Shown here: positions 12,231-22,348 of the stretch, one piece after another
Position numbering within the stretch: the stretch's first letter is position 1
Layout: the number at the start of each line of letters is the position of its first letter
Source: Larix kaempferi
Lineage: Eukaryota; Streptophyta; Pinopsida; Pinales; Pinaceae
Assembly: GCA_027924585.1 (NCBI GenBank)
Contig: BSBM01000637.1
Location: 3,906,001-3,970,000, forward strand
DNA: 64,000 nt
Direction: 5' to 3'
The notes under the pieces: generated by a model
Told to the model about the DNA's origin: nothing
Databases searched by the model: none
What the model saw: the letters and a program-made list of their open reading frames with translations, nothing else
Made by a program: the position numbers and the translations under genes

Positions 12231-13802
12231 GGGTATCGTTCACTATGAGGTAGTACTTGGCGTGATGTCGGATACGTCGACGTTCATCGTGAGTGAGGTC
12301 GGGGCGGAAACATTGGGTTTGGAGATATAACAAAATATCCATGTACCATGGATCAAACATGCTAATGAGGAACAACGATTCATCAGGAAGAGAATCGATG
12401 GGCTCAGATTGCTCGGTAGCACGGGGCAAGCTACAAATCAACTCAGCAAAGACCAAAGACTTCTTGGACTTGTCTTTGTCAAATTCCAAGTCAATCTCTT
12501 GTAGGATGACGATCCAATGAGAATATTTGCCCCCAAGCACTTGACGCATGAGGATATAATACATTGGATTGAAATCTGCTACAACAGTGGTCCAGCGGAG
12601 TAGAATGTAATGATGGAACCTCTGGACAGCGAAAACTGTTGCCAGAGCTAGTTTTTCAACATGTGAATAACGAGTTTTGGAGTCAAGAAGACTCTTACTA
12701 AGATAGTATACCACATGTTCTATGCCGTTATTGTCTTCCTGGACTAGCACCATACCGATGGTGGAAATCAAAGCTGCGAGATAAAGAATGTAATACCGTG
12801 TGTAATTGGGGGGTTGTATCACAGGATCTTTAGTTAAGGCCGCCTTTGGATTATCAAAGGAGCATTGGGCTTCGTCATCCCAGATGAAGGGAGTGTTCTT
12901 CTTGAGAAGCCGCATATAGCCTTTTGTTATCTAGGAAAGATTACAAATGAAACAACATAGAAATTTTGCATGCCCTTGAAAACTTTGAAGTTCTGGGATG
13001 TTCGTGGGGGAAGGCAGGGCTAAAATAGCTTTAGCCTTCGCAGGATGTAAGCGTATCCTGCTTTTGGAGATTATGAATCCCAAAAAAATTTCTACTTCCA
13101 CGCAAAAGACGCACTTATGTGGATTCAAACGGATATTGTAGCGATGACACCTTTCAAAAATGGCACCTAAGTGATTAGGATGGTCTTCCTGGGTCTTAGA
13201 ATGAGTGGGAAGATCATCAAGATATGGTTCTACAATATGTTTGATATCGTGAAATGCGTACGACATCACCCGTTGGAAAGTTGCCTCGGCATTTTAAGGC
13301 CAAAAGGTAACTTTCGATATGCAAAAATCCCCCAAGGGCATATAAAGGTTGTTTTATGCTAGTCGGCTGGGAGGATATCGATCTGATTATAGCCAGAAAA
13401 GCCATCCATAAATGAAAAGATGACACTCCTGGCGCAGTTATCGATGATCTGGTCGATGAACGGAGTTGGGTAGTTGTCCGTTGGACAAGCTTTGTTCAAG
13501 TCACGGTAATCGACATAGACTCTAATCGTTCCCTATTTCTTGGCTACAGGAACGATATTCGATACCCATTCTGTCAATGGGACAGGATAGATAAAACCAG
13601 CACACAAAAGTTTTTCAACTTCTGCTTTAATAGCGGCTACCTTACGAGGATGGGCGGGTTGCAGTTTCTGCTGAACAGGTCGGGCACCAGGGAAGGTTGG
13701 AATTTCATGGAACACAATCGAGGGGTCTATTCCTGGCATTTCTTCATAACTCCAAGCAAAAACATCATGGAAGGTTTTAAAGTAGGTAGTGTAGAACTCC
13801 AT
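12199..13802 (-). pseudogene. Reverse transcriptase and degenerate gypsy RNase H of Tat element B
   Basis: RT starts near 13802 (FKTFHDVFAWSYEEMPGID) and continues in pieces through a VDYRDLN block, the FSGYNQI block and the active site YLDD (about 13210, PYLDDLPTHS). Stops interrupt at about 13532, 13357 and 12930. The connection domain and gRNH follow. The gRNH motif that should hold the first catalytic Asp reads YLAALIS, so that Asp is gone. The second Glu (EKLALATV) and a third Asp (VADFNPM) remain. Loss of this Asp is expected where a second RNase H has taken over, and that second domain is present at 10565-11080. Confidence 0.85.
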
Positions 13803-14237
13803 TTCGAGGGGAGTTCATGTTTTGCCAATATGAATGTTTTCCAAGATACCAGGCTTCACTGAAATGTCTATGGGAGTGGTTTCCATAACGTTAGCCAAGT
13901 TTCCTTCGGAAAATACTTCGTCGAGGGACGTGGGAAACTTGGTTTGAACCATTCCAAGTGAAGGGCTAGATTTTTTATCGGGCTCAAGCGTCTAGATGGT
14001 GGGGAATTAATATCGATGATGAAAATCTCTCCATGGTGGCTCATCACCACACATAACCTCCATAATTGATTCGTCAGTGGGAAAAATCAAAGTGAGAGGA
14101 TCGATAAGTGGTGGGGATGAATGAGTCTCAGACAAGAGCTGTGCCATGGTGTGATGGGTAGAACAATCGACCCAATCGGTGGCTAACTGGATCGCTTAGT
14201 ATGCTGCGAGGTTTCTATTCAAGGGCATGGAGTTGCT

Positions 14238-15338
14238 CTAGTTTTCAATCTCAGTGGGACTTGGAATCACCCATGAATCATTGGAAGGGGTGACATTCGA
14301 TGAAATCATGTTGACTGGTTGAACATGGGGCCCCAACTCTAGGAAAACTCCAATAAGGGAAGAATCCTTCATAAGACCAACGCCAACGTCTTGGAACCCG
14401 TACCGAGGCTGATCCAATAACAAGACGGTGTTGGTAGAGTTCGGATGAGAGTCTAGGATACAGTAATCAAGTTGATCTATGGTGACAATTTTCCCTTCAT
14501 GAGGAAATTGCACAATCCGGAAGACAGTAGATGCTATGGCGGTCATGGTGTAAAACCAGTTCCGACCAAGTAGAAGATTGTAATCTAATGGTGCATCCAT
14601 GAATTCGATGTGTACGGATACTGTTTTGCCCCCCAGTTCAACACCAATTGCGGGAATGAGTCCATAAGGTTGAAAAACATGTCTGTCAAATGCCCTGAGA
14701 GTGGTGGGAGATGTCGTCACTTTGGGTGAGCCTAAGGCTCTCCAACAATTCAAAGACATGATCGACGTGGAGGCACCTTCATCTAAAACTGTGCGATGGT
14801 TGCTATTTCCATGGATTTTTGTATGAACCTGGAAGGCTAACTGGTGAGAAAGCCGAGGTTTGGCATACTCCAAGTTAAACATAAGAGTGTTTGAAGTATC
14901 TGGGTCCATTACCCCCAGTGCTGAAAGTAAGGTTCTACGTTGCGTAGGGCAGTGTTGAAGAACCTCGAGAGTCGACATGGCACAAGGTGCTTGAGATAAA
15001 TCCTCAACAATGTTGTAATTTTGGGCATCTCGCACATTGGTATTAAATGTTTCCTTTCGTATGGTGCCCTTGGGTGGGCATAGCACTGTGTCCATAAGCA
15101 GTCTCTCGATATGGAGATGGCCATTAGGGGGAGGGGTAGGAGTCGGATCTTCGACAAGAGACTTGCCTTTTCCTGTCTCTGACTGTTTGTTTGAACTTGG
15201 AGGGTTCTCATATGTCTTTGAACGAGTGGTTATATGAATCTCCTCATTACTCGTCATCAGGATTTTGCGATTTGCAGACGTCTCTCCACGAGTTGGGTTG
15301 CTCGAGTTGCCCCCTTGTGGGGTTTCTTGGGAAACCAT
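14238..15338 (-). pseudogene. Aspartic protease region of Tat element B
   Basis: This 366-aa open stretch holds the retropepsin domain. The active site is LDEGASTSIMSL at about residue 189. The hydrophobic flap-like region follows, then YNLLLGRNWFY, equivalent to the conserved I/L-L-G-R-D. The element uses D-E-G rather than D-S/T-G, as does the related ORF at 40752 (VDEGASISILS). The upstream half (residues 1-100) is a polar linker. The ORF is separated from gag by a stop near 15350 and from RT by a broken segment at 13803-14237. The open frame is long for a dead element. Confidence 0.8.
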
Positions 15339-15350
15339 CTGCTGTTGTTG

Positions 15351-17384
15351 CTAAGGGAAAGGGTCAGTTAACATTGTCGGGCAAGAGGATCCTTTAACAA
15401 ATTTGTTGACTTCATCCTTGTAGGGACAGTCACGTGTGTAGTGATCGTCTTGACAAATTAGGAAGGGAAACTTAGCCTTCCAATGTGGTTTTGGGTCATT
15501 GTGGGTGGGTTGTGGCTTGGGATTCTCCTGCTGGTTCTTCTTGGATTTACCACAATTGTTCTTCTTCTTTCCTCCAAATGGTTGTGACGTAGATTGAAAT
15601 GCGTTCACTTTGGAGGAGACAACAGGAGAAGTAGTGGCTTTTGGAGTAGCCTGAGATAGAGCGGGGGAAGCAGAAGCTTGTTGCCCCATCGAGTTGGTGG
15701 TAGGTTGGGCCTTGACTGAACCAACAATACCATCAATGGGGGGTTCAGTGGTGGGTTTTGTTGGATTAGTGGTAACGCGAGTGGCATGGGGAAGAAGTTC
15801 GTGTAAAGTGCCGAATTGGGTATATACCAAATTAATGTATTGGGCTGTCGAGATAGCTTGTTCTTCTGTGACTGGCCCATGCATAGCGATATCCCTAGCT
15901 ATGGGAGGAAAGAATGACTTTGTAAACTAATCAGCGAGTAGCTAATGCGGAATGGGTGCCTTGATTAGCCTACGGTGTCAACACCACTCATGGATGTGGT
16001 CTGAAATGTGCGTAGAAGTGGTTTGACGCAACGAGGTTAACAGTTATGTTCCAGTCTCATACCGGATGGGTCAAAAACTGCATAGCCAAGGTGTTGAAAT
16101 CATGGAAAGAGTGTTGTGGCAGCTCGATGTACCATTTTGCTGCCGTGCTGGTAAGCGTACGCTAGAAGAGCCGTAGTCGAATGGAATCATCCATCAATGA
16201 GTTGGATGAACACCAAAGATGGAAGGTAATTACGTGGTTCTTGGGGTCTTCCCCAGGCTTAGCATCGAACTTAGGAATGTTCGATGGAAGTTTGGCTGGA
16301 ATGGGTGGCTAGTGAGGTTCATGCCATATAGGATCGTTAATGAGCCTCGACAAATCGGGTAAATCTAGCGTGGCCAAAAAAGGAAGTTGACGATTGGTCT
16401 GCGGGTATGAGTAATAACCGTATGGTGTAGAGAAACCTGGGGGGCCCCGCATAGTATATTGCTGTGTGTTATACCCATATGTGTTTCTCACAGGGTAGTG
16501 TTGGAAGTTCTGTGAGTAGTAGGCCATCTCGTTAACCAGTTGAGTGTTGGAAGTCATTACCTGACTAGGAATCACGGTGGTAACCGGTTGTTGGATGTTC
16601 TACTAAGTGGGGATGGTCGGGATGGTACCCTGGGGTTGTTGTAACCCAGGAATGGTTGCTGCTCCTGGTTGGGGAAAGGTTCCCTAGAGTTGTTTTTTTC
16701 CGGGAATGTTACCACTATATTGAGTAAGTGGAGGGTTTCCCATAGCACGGTTAGGGGGTGGTTGCGACAATGGTGTCCATGGAATGTTGGTTCCTCCTTG
16801 ATGAAGATGTGGAAATTGAAGGGATGGGTTCCATGGAGTTGTAGTAGCCGAAGGATAGGGGAGGTCGGGATTCAAGTTGGGGGGAATCTGAGATGGCCCC
16901 CCAGCTGGTTTCCAGTTTCCAAATAATGAGTACCCCCCACTCTGTGGTATTTGAGATCCCCAAGAAGGAAGCATGCCTGATGAGGGATGTTGAAGATGAG
17001 GCCCGGTTGGGAAACCGGTATAAGGTTGTCCGCTGCCAGGTGTGTTGTACATACCATACTGAGCAGATGCTGCTAGTTGGGAGGGTTGTTCGATGGTGTC
17101 AATGGGTTTCCCTCCAGCAGATGGGTTAGATGGCCCTATAGGAGGAGGTTGTTGACTAGGAACGGGGTTCCCAACAAAGGATTGTCCTCCAGTAGGTTGG
17201 GTTGATGGCCGAATGGGAGGCGATTGGTGACTAGGAGCGGGGTTTCCAATAAAGGATTGTCCTCCAGTAAGCTGGGTTGATGGCCTGCTAGGAGGTGTTT
17301 GGTTGTTGGAATTGGTGATCGCAGCAGTTGGTTGTCCACCTCCTCAGATAGTGTAGATAGTGGCCGAAGGTGAACCTCCGGTCA
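15351..17384 (-). pseudogene. Gag of Tat element B, 3' portion (capsid and nucleocapsid)
   Basis: Reading leftward from the nested insertion, a Gly/Pro/Gln-rich region (17384-16684) contains 25-residue repeats around GGQSFxGNP (75-bp spacing near 17181 and 17256). Then comes the retrotransposon gag domain (about 16310-15890) with IPKFDAKPGEDPKNH, SIRLRLF and AAKWYIELP. Then EEQAISTAQYINLVY and a nucleocapsid motif CQDDHYTRDC. In that motif the first zinc-binding Cys is missing compared with the CX2CX3HX4C form in element C. There are many stops in the capsid part. The 5' half of gag is at 30799-31984. Confidence 0.78.
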
Positions 17385-18860
17385 TGTTGGCTGCTTTCTT
17401 GGGCAGACCCGGGTTTTAATGAAGCGCAGCAACAAAACCCCTTGGCGCACTGGCCCTCTCGGCAACGAGCTGCGCGGCAGCTCGAGGTCTCACCCGAAGT
17501 GGCTATGGGGGGGTTAAGGAATCAAGTTTCCTTAACCGGGGTGACGCGGAGATAGCTTGTCCTTGAATGGTTCCTGCGAAATCGGCGGTCGGACCTTCCC
17601 GCAGACCGCTCGGCGCAGCTGCGCGGGTCCCTTCCTCGGCAGGTCTACTGCGCAGTTTCTCCTTTCCAACGCAGCAGGCAACTATTTCTTGGGTTCACGC
17701 GCGAAACACTTCCTCGCCCTTCGCGTCTAGCGCAGTAACGCAGTCTGCTCTCGCCGCAGCGACTGAGCGTTACTACCTCTTTAGTACTTAAGATACTTAT
17801 AGTTATCAAGGGACCTTTCCAACCCGCTCAAACAGTCACAAAGATAAGACAGAAGTCTTGCATACACAAATAATGAACTCGGAATAGTTATCATTCACAC
17901 AAACATTATAACAAGAAGATATAAGTGAAGCTCATCTCCTCGAGGAAAACCACGTCCTCAGGAGTCTTAGATTAACCAGAAAATGATAGAGTTATACAAT
18001 ATGCTGCGCACACAGCTGCAGCCTAGAACTTACAGGAAACTCCACGCACACAGCTGGGAGCCCTTTTCTCAAGCTTGTCTCCTCTCTATGGAGATTACAA
18101 AGGCACAGACGTCGACACAGACTGTCTGGCAACTCAGGGATTAGCTCCTCGGCTATCCAATTTCCTCTCTCTAGTTCTACGCACCAGGTAGAATTTACAG
18201 TGAAGGATAATCAACACATGATCTATCCCTTTAGACTGACTCTCTAACAGTCTAGCATCTAACTCTCTAACTCTTCAAAAGGGGAGGAAGAAGAACAAGA
18301 AGAAGAAGAAGAAGCAGACCCTTCTACCCATTACAGTGATTCATCTATATAGGTAGCCCTGACGGTCACACCTTTACAAAACTGTGGGCCTTTCCCAACA
18401 GTGATTCCCAAAAACCCTAACCACGCACATGGCTAGGTGTACTGTAGGCGCCGCTTGCAGTCACGTCGCCGCCTCCTGCAGGCTCCATGAATTCCGGCGC
18501 AGATTGTGGGTATGGGCGATCGTCCTTCGCCTTCAATGCTCTGGTCCGTTGCTCCTCCTTGATCCGAGCAACCATAACTTCTGTACTAAGCCTTTAAATG
18601 AGGGTAGCTAAGCCTTCTACTCCATCACCTTATTTATTATGGTAGCTGAGCCACCTTCATTCTTCGATGACGTGCGCGCGAGCTCCGCAATTTCCGGTCC
18701 GTGCTCTGTGCTGAGATCATCCATCTGGCACCGTACTGCGCACCGTCTCCTTCTTACCCAAAACTTAGTGCTTGTCCCAAAATTAGCACTTTCCTTTCAT
18801 ACTCGTGCTTTTTTCCCAAAATTCGCAGCTTTTACTATAGCTGCGACCTTGGCCCCAACA
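17385..18860 (-). repeat. 3' LTR of the young gypsy element
   Basis: 1476 bp, matching 29318-30793 at a constant offset of 11933 with one substitution seen. The terminal inverted repeat is TGTTGG/CCAACA. It contains a candidate TATA box (CTATATAG, minus strand, about 18345-18352) next to a (GAA)n tract, which is a CT-rich patch on the transcribed strand. The 60-200-aa open frames in it are not supported as genes. Confidence 0.97.
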
Positions 18861-18872
18861 GGCCCCCAACAC
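18861..18872 (-). promoter_or_regulatory. Candidate polypurine tract of the young element
   Basis: The minus strand reads TGTTGGGGGCC directly before the LTR start TGTTGGGGCC. The G5 run is the only purine-rich stretch at the expected place. It is short, and almost repeats the LTR edge itself. The stop codon of the extra ORF (18873-18875) abuts it. Confidence 0.5.
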
Positions 18873-21530
18873 TCACTTGTGGCTCGCCCTCGAGCCACTC
18901 GCACTAGCGCGTGGTCTTTGAATTTGCGCATCTGCGTTTGCTTGAGTCTCCGCGAATGTTTTCTGCCATTTCACAATAGCGGAGTCCAATTCCTCAATAC
19001 ACTGATCGGCTGTTTGTACTGTTTCTGCGGTCGTTTCTTCTTTAGTGAGTGTATCAATGATCTCTTGAGACTCGGCAATTTCTTTGATTTTTGTCTCAAT
19101 CTGGCCAACAATTTCAGCATACTCATCCATGAATGGCTGAATGCTGTTGGTGAGCTTCTCATCTTCAGTTCTGAGCTTGTGCAGTTGCTGCTGCATTTTG
19201 CGCACTTCGCCCATTTTCTTCATCTTTGGCAAGCCTGTTAAGGACTTGGCTTCTTCATTCAGAACAGTGAGGGACTGTTCTGCAGCTTGCACCTGTTGTG
19301 ATAGTCCTACTTTAAAAGGGAGGTTCACAAGCTCTGTCCAAGCTTCCATAGCCTGGTTCATCAGGTTCTTGGCTTCCTGTACTCGACCTTTCATTCGTGT
19401 GGAAGCTCTGCTCAATGCTTCAAACTGTACCTGCGCATCATCTGTAAGATGCGCAGCAACGCGAGCTTCTAGCTCAGCGATCTGGGTTTTATGGCCTTCT
19501 GCCATAGCAGCTATTTCTTGCTCCAGGGTTTTCGCCCTTTCGCCAATAATTTGCACTTTTGCAACCAGAGGGAGGTCTGGTTGAATCTCGCAAGCCGGCA
19601 GTTCCTGAGCAATCTCTTCTATTGCGTTTCTGATGCCGGTGTCTTGCGCCTCATAGAGTGCAAGCTTCGCAGAGATGTTTTTATGACTTTCCTTCAGCTC
19701 TATCTCCTGCGATTGCAGTCGTTGGTTTGCCTGGAAAGTAGAGAGCTCTCTAGCTCTCAATTCAAGAGAAACTTTCTCCTGTACTAGCTGTAGAGTTTCT
19801 ATAGGAATCATAGACAAATTAATTTCCACAGGTCCAAATGTGCTTACCTGCAGTTCAGCTAGGGGATCTGGAAGTGTCATGCTGGTAGGCGGAATATGCA
19901 CGACAGTGTGCCTTTCTGTGAGTTCTTCAACTCGCTCGGCAGTTGGGATTTCTTGTGGCGCCTGCGAAGTGGATGCTGGCGCATGGGTCTGCGCAATCCT
20001 TCCTGCGAGACCTTTGAGTTCTACAAATTGTAAGTCTAGAGCACCTCGGATGTGAGCATGCATGTTCCTCATCTCACGAAATTGCTCCTTCAAGTATTTG
20101 TCGACCTCCGAGGGAATGGCCTCAGTGGGATGCGACACTTTCTGCTTCTTTGTGGCTGGTTCTGTTGAGCCTTCATCGCTTCTTTGCTCAGGGGCTTCCT
20201 TGCCCTTATCTTTTTCTTGCGCAGCGGCGTGTGGCATCGCAGGTGCGATGTCAGCTGCTGCTCTCCATTCGTCTGACCAAGACTTAATGGTTTCTTCGAC
20301 ATCTTCTGTGGTCATCCTGTAAAGACCTAGCGCCCAATCACCTGGAATGTCGCAAGGCCGAAGGTAGAGTTGATGGATGTCGGCAGTAAAAGCCAACTTC
20401 CCTTCATACAATGTGGCTGTCTCCGCGCTCAGCCTTGGCATATCTTGTATGGTATCGCGGAGGAGATAGTAATACTCACAAAAAACAGCGCGATTCATCT
20501 TGCGCTTCGCGGGATTAGGGGAATCCCAGAGGTTGATGTAGCGCATGCCGGCAACCTCTCCTGCGCGGCGTGGACGGAACTGAGTATTCGGGGGCTCCTT
20601 CCACCCGACGAGAGCACATAGAATTAAAAGCCATGAAAAATGGAATGATTGGCCTGCATTGTCCTGCACATTCAGGCAATCAGCCAAAAAAGAATTCAGC
20701 AGGAAGAGAGACCAGTTGTACTGTTCTCCCTCCGCAGCTGCGATAGCGAGCTCTACGACAGCTCCAGTAACTTCTTTTGGTCGGCACTTGGTGAGAAGTC
20801 TACCTGCAAGCAGACTTCCTGTGAAGCGAAGTGCCTCATCTTCAACTGTGGTGAGGTCATAAGCCCGACCTCCTCTTGTCAAGTTATATTTCTGGACCAA
20901 CTTTGCGGCTAATTTTCGGTCCTTCTCTTTTCCCGCAAAATGGATATTGGGATCCTTACCAACCTTAGATAGGCCGGTGATACGGTGTATCAAATCAACA
21001 TTTAGATCAATTGGCCTCCCGAGCCAAAGGTAACCTCCATGAACGCAGGATAGCAGTGTTTTAATGACTGCGTTCACTTCGTTGCTACGCCCAAAGTGCG
21101 GTAGCTTCAACAGATTCAAGAGTCCAGGGCGCTCAAGATTTGCTGCAAATCCCTTCGGGATAAACTCATCAACATTTCTGGTAGGATTATGGACGATATC
21201 CAAATATCGGTCCAACTGAAACTGAGGATATGTCTTATAGTCTCCAAGGTTAAAATCAGAGAATTTAACCAGTGGAATGTTTCCCAATAGTTGGCCTTCT
21301 ACCCGCACACTAGCCGGTAGTGGCGGTAGCGGAATTGGATACTTTGCATTCTTCGGAATCTGGACATCCGGCGCATCGTCTGGACGCGGCGGAAGGTAGT
21401 TCACCATAGACGCGAGCGGTTCTGGAACAGGTTCCTCCGGCTGCTGCTGAGATGCTCTTGTGCCTGGAGATGTTCTGGGATCAGTAGCACCAGGGTGTAC
21501 GTAGGTCGAATGCGTCACCGGAGTGGCCAT
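18873..21530 (-). CDS. 885-aa extra ORF of unknown function, conserved N-terminal domain plus long coiled coil
   Basis: Starts at the first in-frame ATG (21530, MATPVTHSTYV); codons upstream to 21686 are open but begin with GTG. Residues 1-70 are Pro-rich. A globular domain spans about 70-420, with marks such as VHGGYLWLGRPIDLN, DLIHRITGLSKVGKDP and FHFSWLLILCALVGW. A polar linker near 430-490 contains a nuclear-localisation-like KKQK. Residues about 560-860 are heptad-rich coiled coil. No signal peptide or membrane helix is seen, so it is not an envelope. It lies on the sense strand 3' of pol and ends 12 bp before the 3' LTR. The segment around the I-T-G-L-S-K-x-G motif faintly recalls PMD proteins (compare FLMGLSKRG at 9026-9930), but this is weak. 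It is fully open in a very young element. Function unknown. Confidence 0.75.
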   Translation of the reverse strand: MATPVTHSTYVHPGATDPRTSPGTRASQQQPEEPVPEPLASMVNYLPPRPDDAPDVQIPKNAKYPIPLPPLPASVRVEGQLLGNIPLVKFSDFNLGDYKTYPQFQLDRYLDIVHNPTRNVDEFIPKGFAANLERPGLLNLLKLPHFGRSNEVNAVIKTLLSCVHGGYLWLGRPIDLNVDLIHRITGLSKVGKDPNIHFAGKEKDRKLAAKLVQKYNLTRGGRAYDLTTVEDEALRFTGSLLAGRLLTKCRPKEVTGAVVELAIAAAEGEQYNWSLFLLNSFLADCLNVQDNAGQSFHFSWLLILCALVGWKEPPNTQFRPRRAGEVAGMRYINLWDSPNPAKRKMNRAVFCEYYYLLRDTIQDMPRLSAETATLYEGKLAFTADIHQLYLRPCDIPGDWALGLYRMTTEDVEETIKSWSDEWRAAADIAPAMPHAAAQEKDKGKEAPEQRSDEGSTEPATKKQKVSHPTEAIPSEVDKYLKEQFREMRNMHAHIRGALDLQFVELKGLAGRIAQTHAPASTSQAPQEIPTAERVEELTERHTVVHIPPTSMTLPDPLAELQVSTFGPVEINLSMIPIETLQLVQEKVSLELRARELSTFQANQRLQSQEIELKESHKNISAKLALYEAQDTGIRNAIEEIAQELPACEIQPDLPLVAKVQIIGERAKTLEQEIAAMAEGHKTQIAELEARVAAHLTDDAQVQFEALSRASTRMKGRVQEAKNLMNQAMEAWTELVNLPFKVGLSQQVQAAEQSLTVLNEEAKSLTGLPKMKKMGEVRKMQQQLHKLRTEDEKLTNSIQPFMDEYAEIVGQIETKIKEIAESQEIIDTLTKEETTAETVQTADQCIEELDSAIVKWQKTFAETQANADAQIQRPRASASGSRASHK

Positions 21531-22348
21531 GCCGAAATCTAAGCCTCGGCGTAGAAATTGACGAACAACTTCTTCAGTCGATAAATTCTCCGTTGTGAAC
21601 CAATGTAAATAACAACACTCTGGACAGCAAATAGCGGAACTGCGTAGGGTATAGACTCTGAAAACAAGGGAAAATAGTCTGCACACTCGGCTCTGAAAAC
21701 AATAATGCAGATCTTCAAACAGAACTTATGCAACTCGAGACAGTAACCCGAAATTGATACAAGTGTGGGGTATTTGTAGCCAGCGGGGTTAGTAGATGCG
21801 ACCAAGTGGGGTAGCGTAGCTGTAGGCGGCTACAGATGAGTTGACAACACGCTATCCTCCTTGCCGTAGCGGTGCATTTAGTGTGATTGACGGGTTCTGA
21901 CAGCCTTCCGGGAGAAGCTAATGCTTTCGGCGCCTGAATTAAATGCAAATCTTTCGGAGATTAAGCCGAATCCGTCGGAACGGCTGGACTTAAATAGCGG
22001 CCTTATCCTTCATTTATTCAAACGCGGCTACATAACTGCTTGAATTCAAAATTTCCGGCGGGTCATTTCAACTTAGGAAACTGTGCCTCTATGGGTCCAT
22101 AACAAAACTCTTTTCAGCGGCAAATTATCAGAGGGAACTCCGCAAGAGCGATAGTTCAACGGTTCAAAAACAAAACTTCGCCAGAGCGCACCGATAAGCT
22201 CTCTTCAAGCAATTTTTATTCAGGATGCGCGGATATTTCAAGGAACTGCGCAGGAAGCTGGAAACTGAGGGTGTGTCGCAGCTTCCGTGTAGACTAAATG
22301 CGATGTCTCTTTCAACTACACTGGGCATCTGCATTCCTGAGTAATATA
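21531..22348 (-). other. Spacer between gag-pol and the extra ORF
   Basis: 818 bp with no long ORF or recognised domain. The downstream ORF must be expressed from here by a subgenomic or spliced RNA or by internal initiation. I could not pick out a convincing promoter or acceptor by eye. Confidence 0.5.

Noticed and set aside
17567-18907. Plus-strand ORFs inside the LTRs (for example starting MVPAKSAVG, MARCTVGAA, MVAEPPSF)
   Set aside because: They occur identically in both LTRs, run antisense to the element, and show no domain. Long open frames are expected by chance in GC-rich sequence.
18873-21530. Envelope gene
   Set aside because: The position fits, but there is no signal peptide, no transmembrane segment and no glycoprotein-like cysteine pattern; the protein is globular plus coiled coil.
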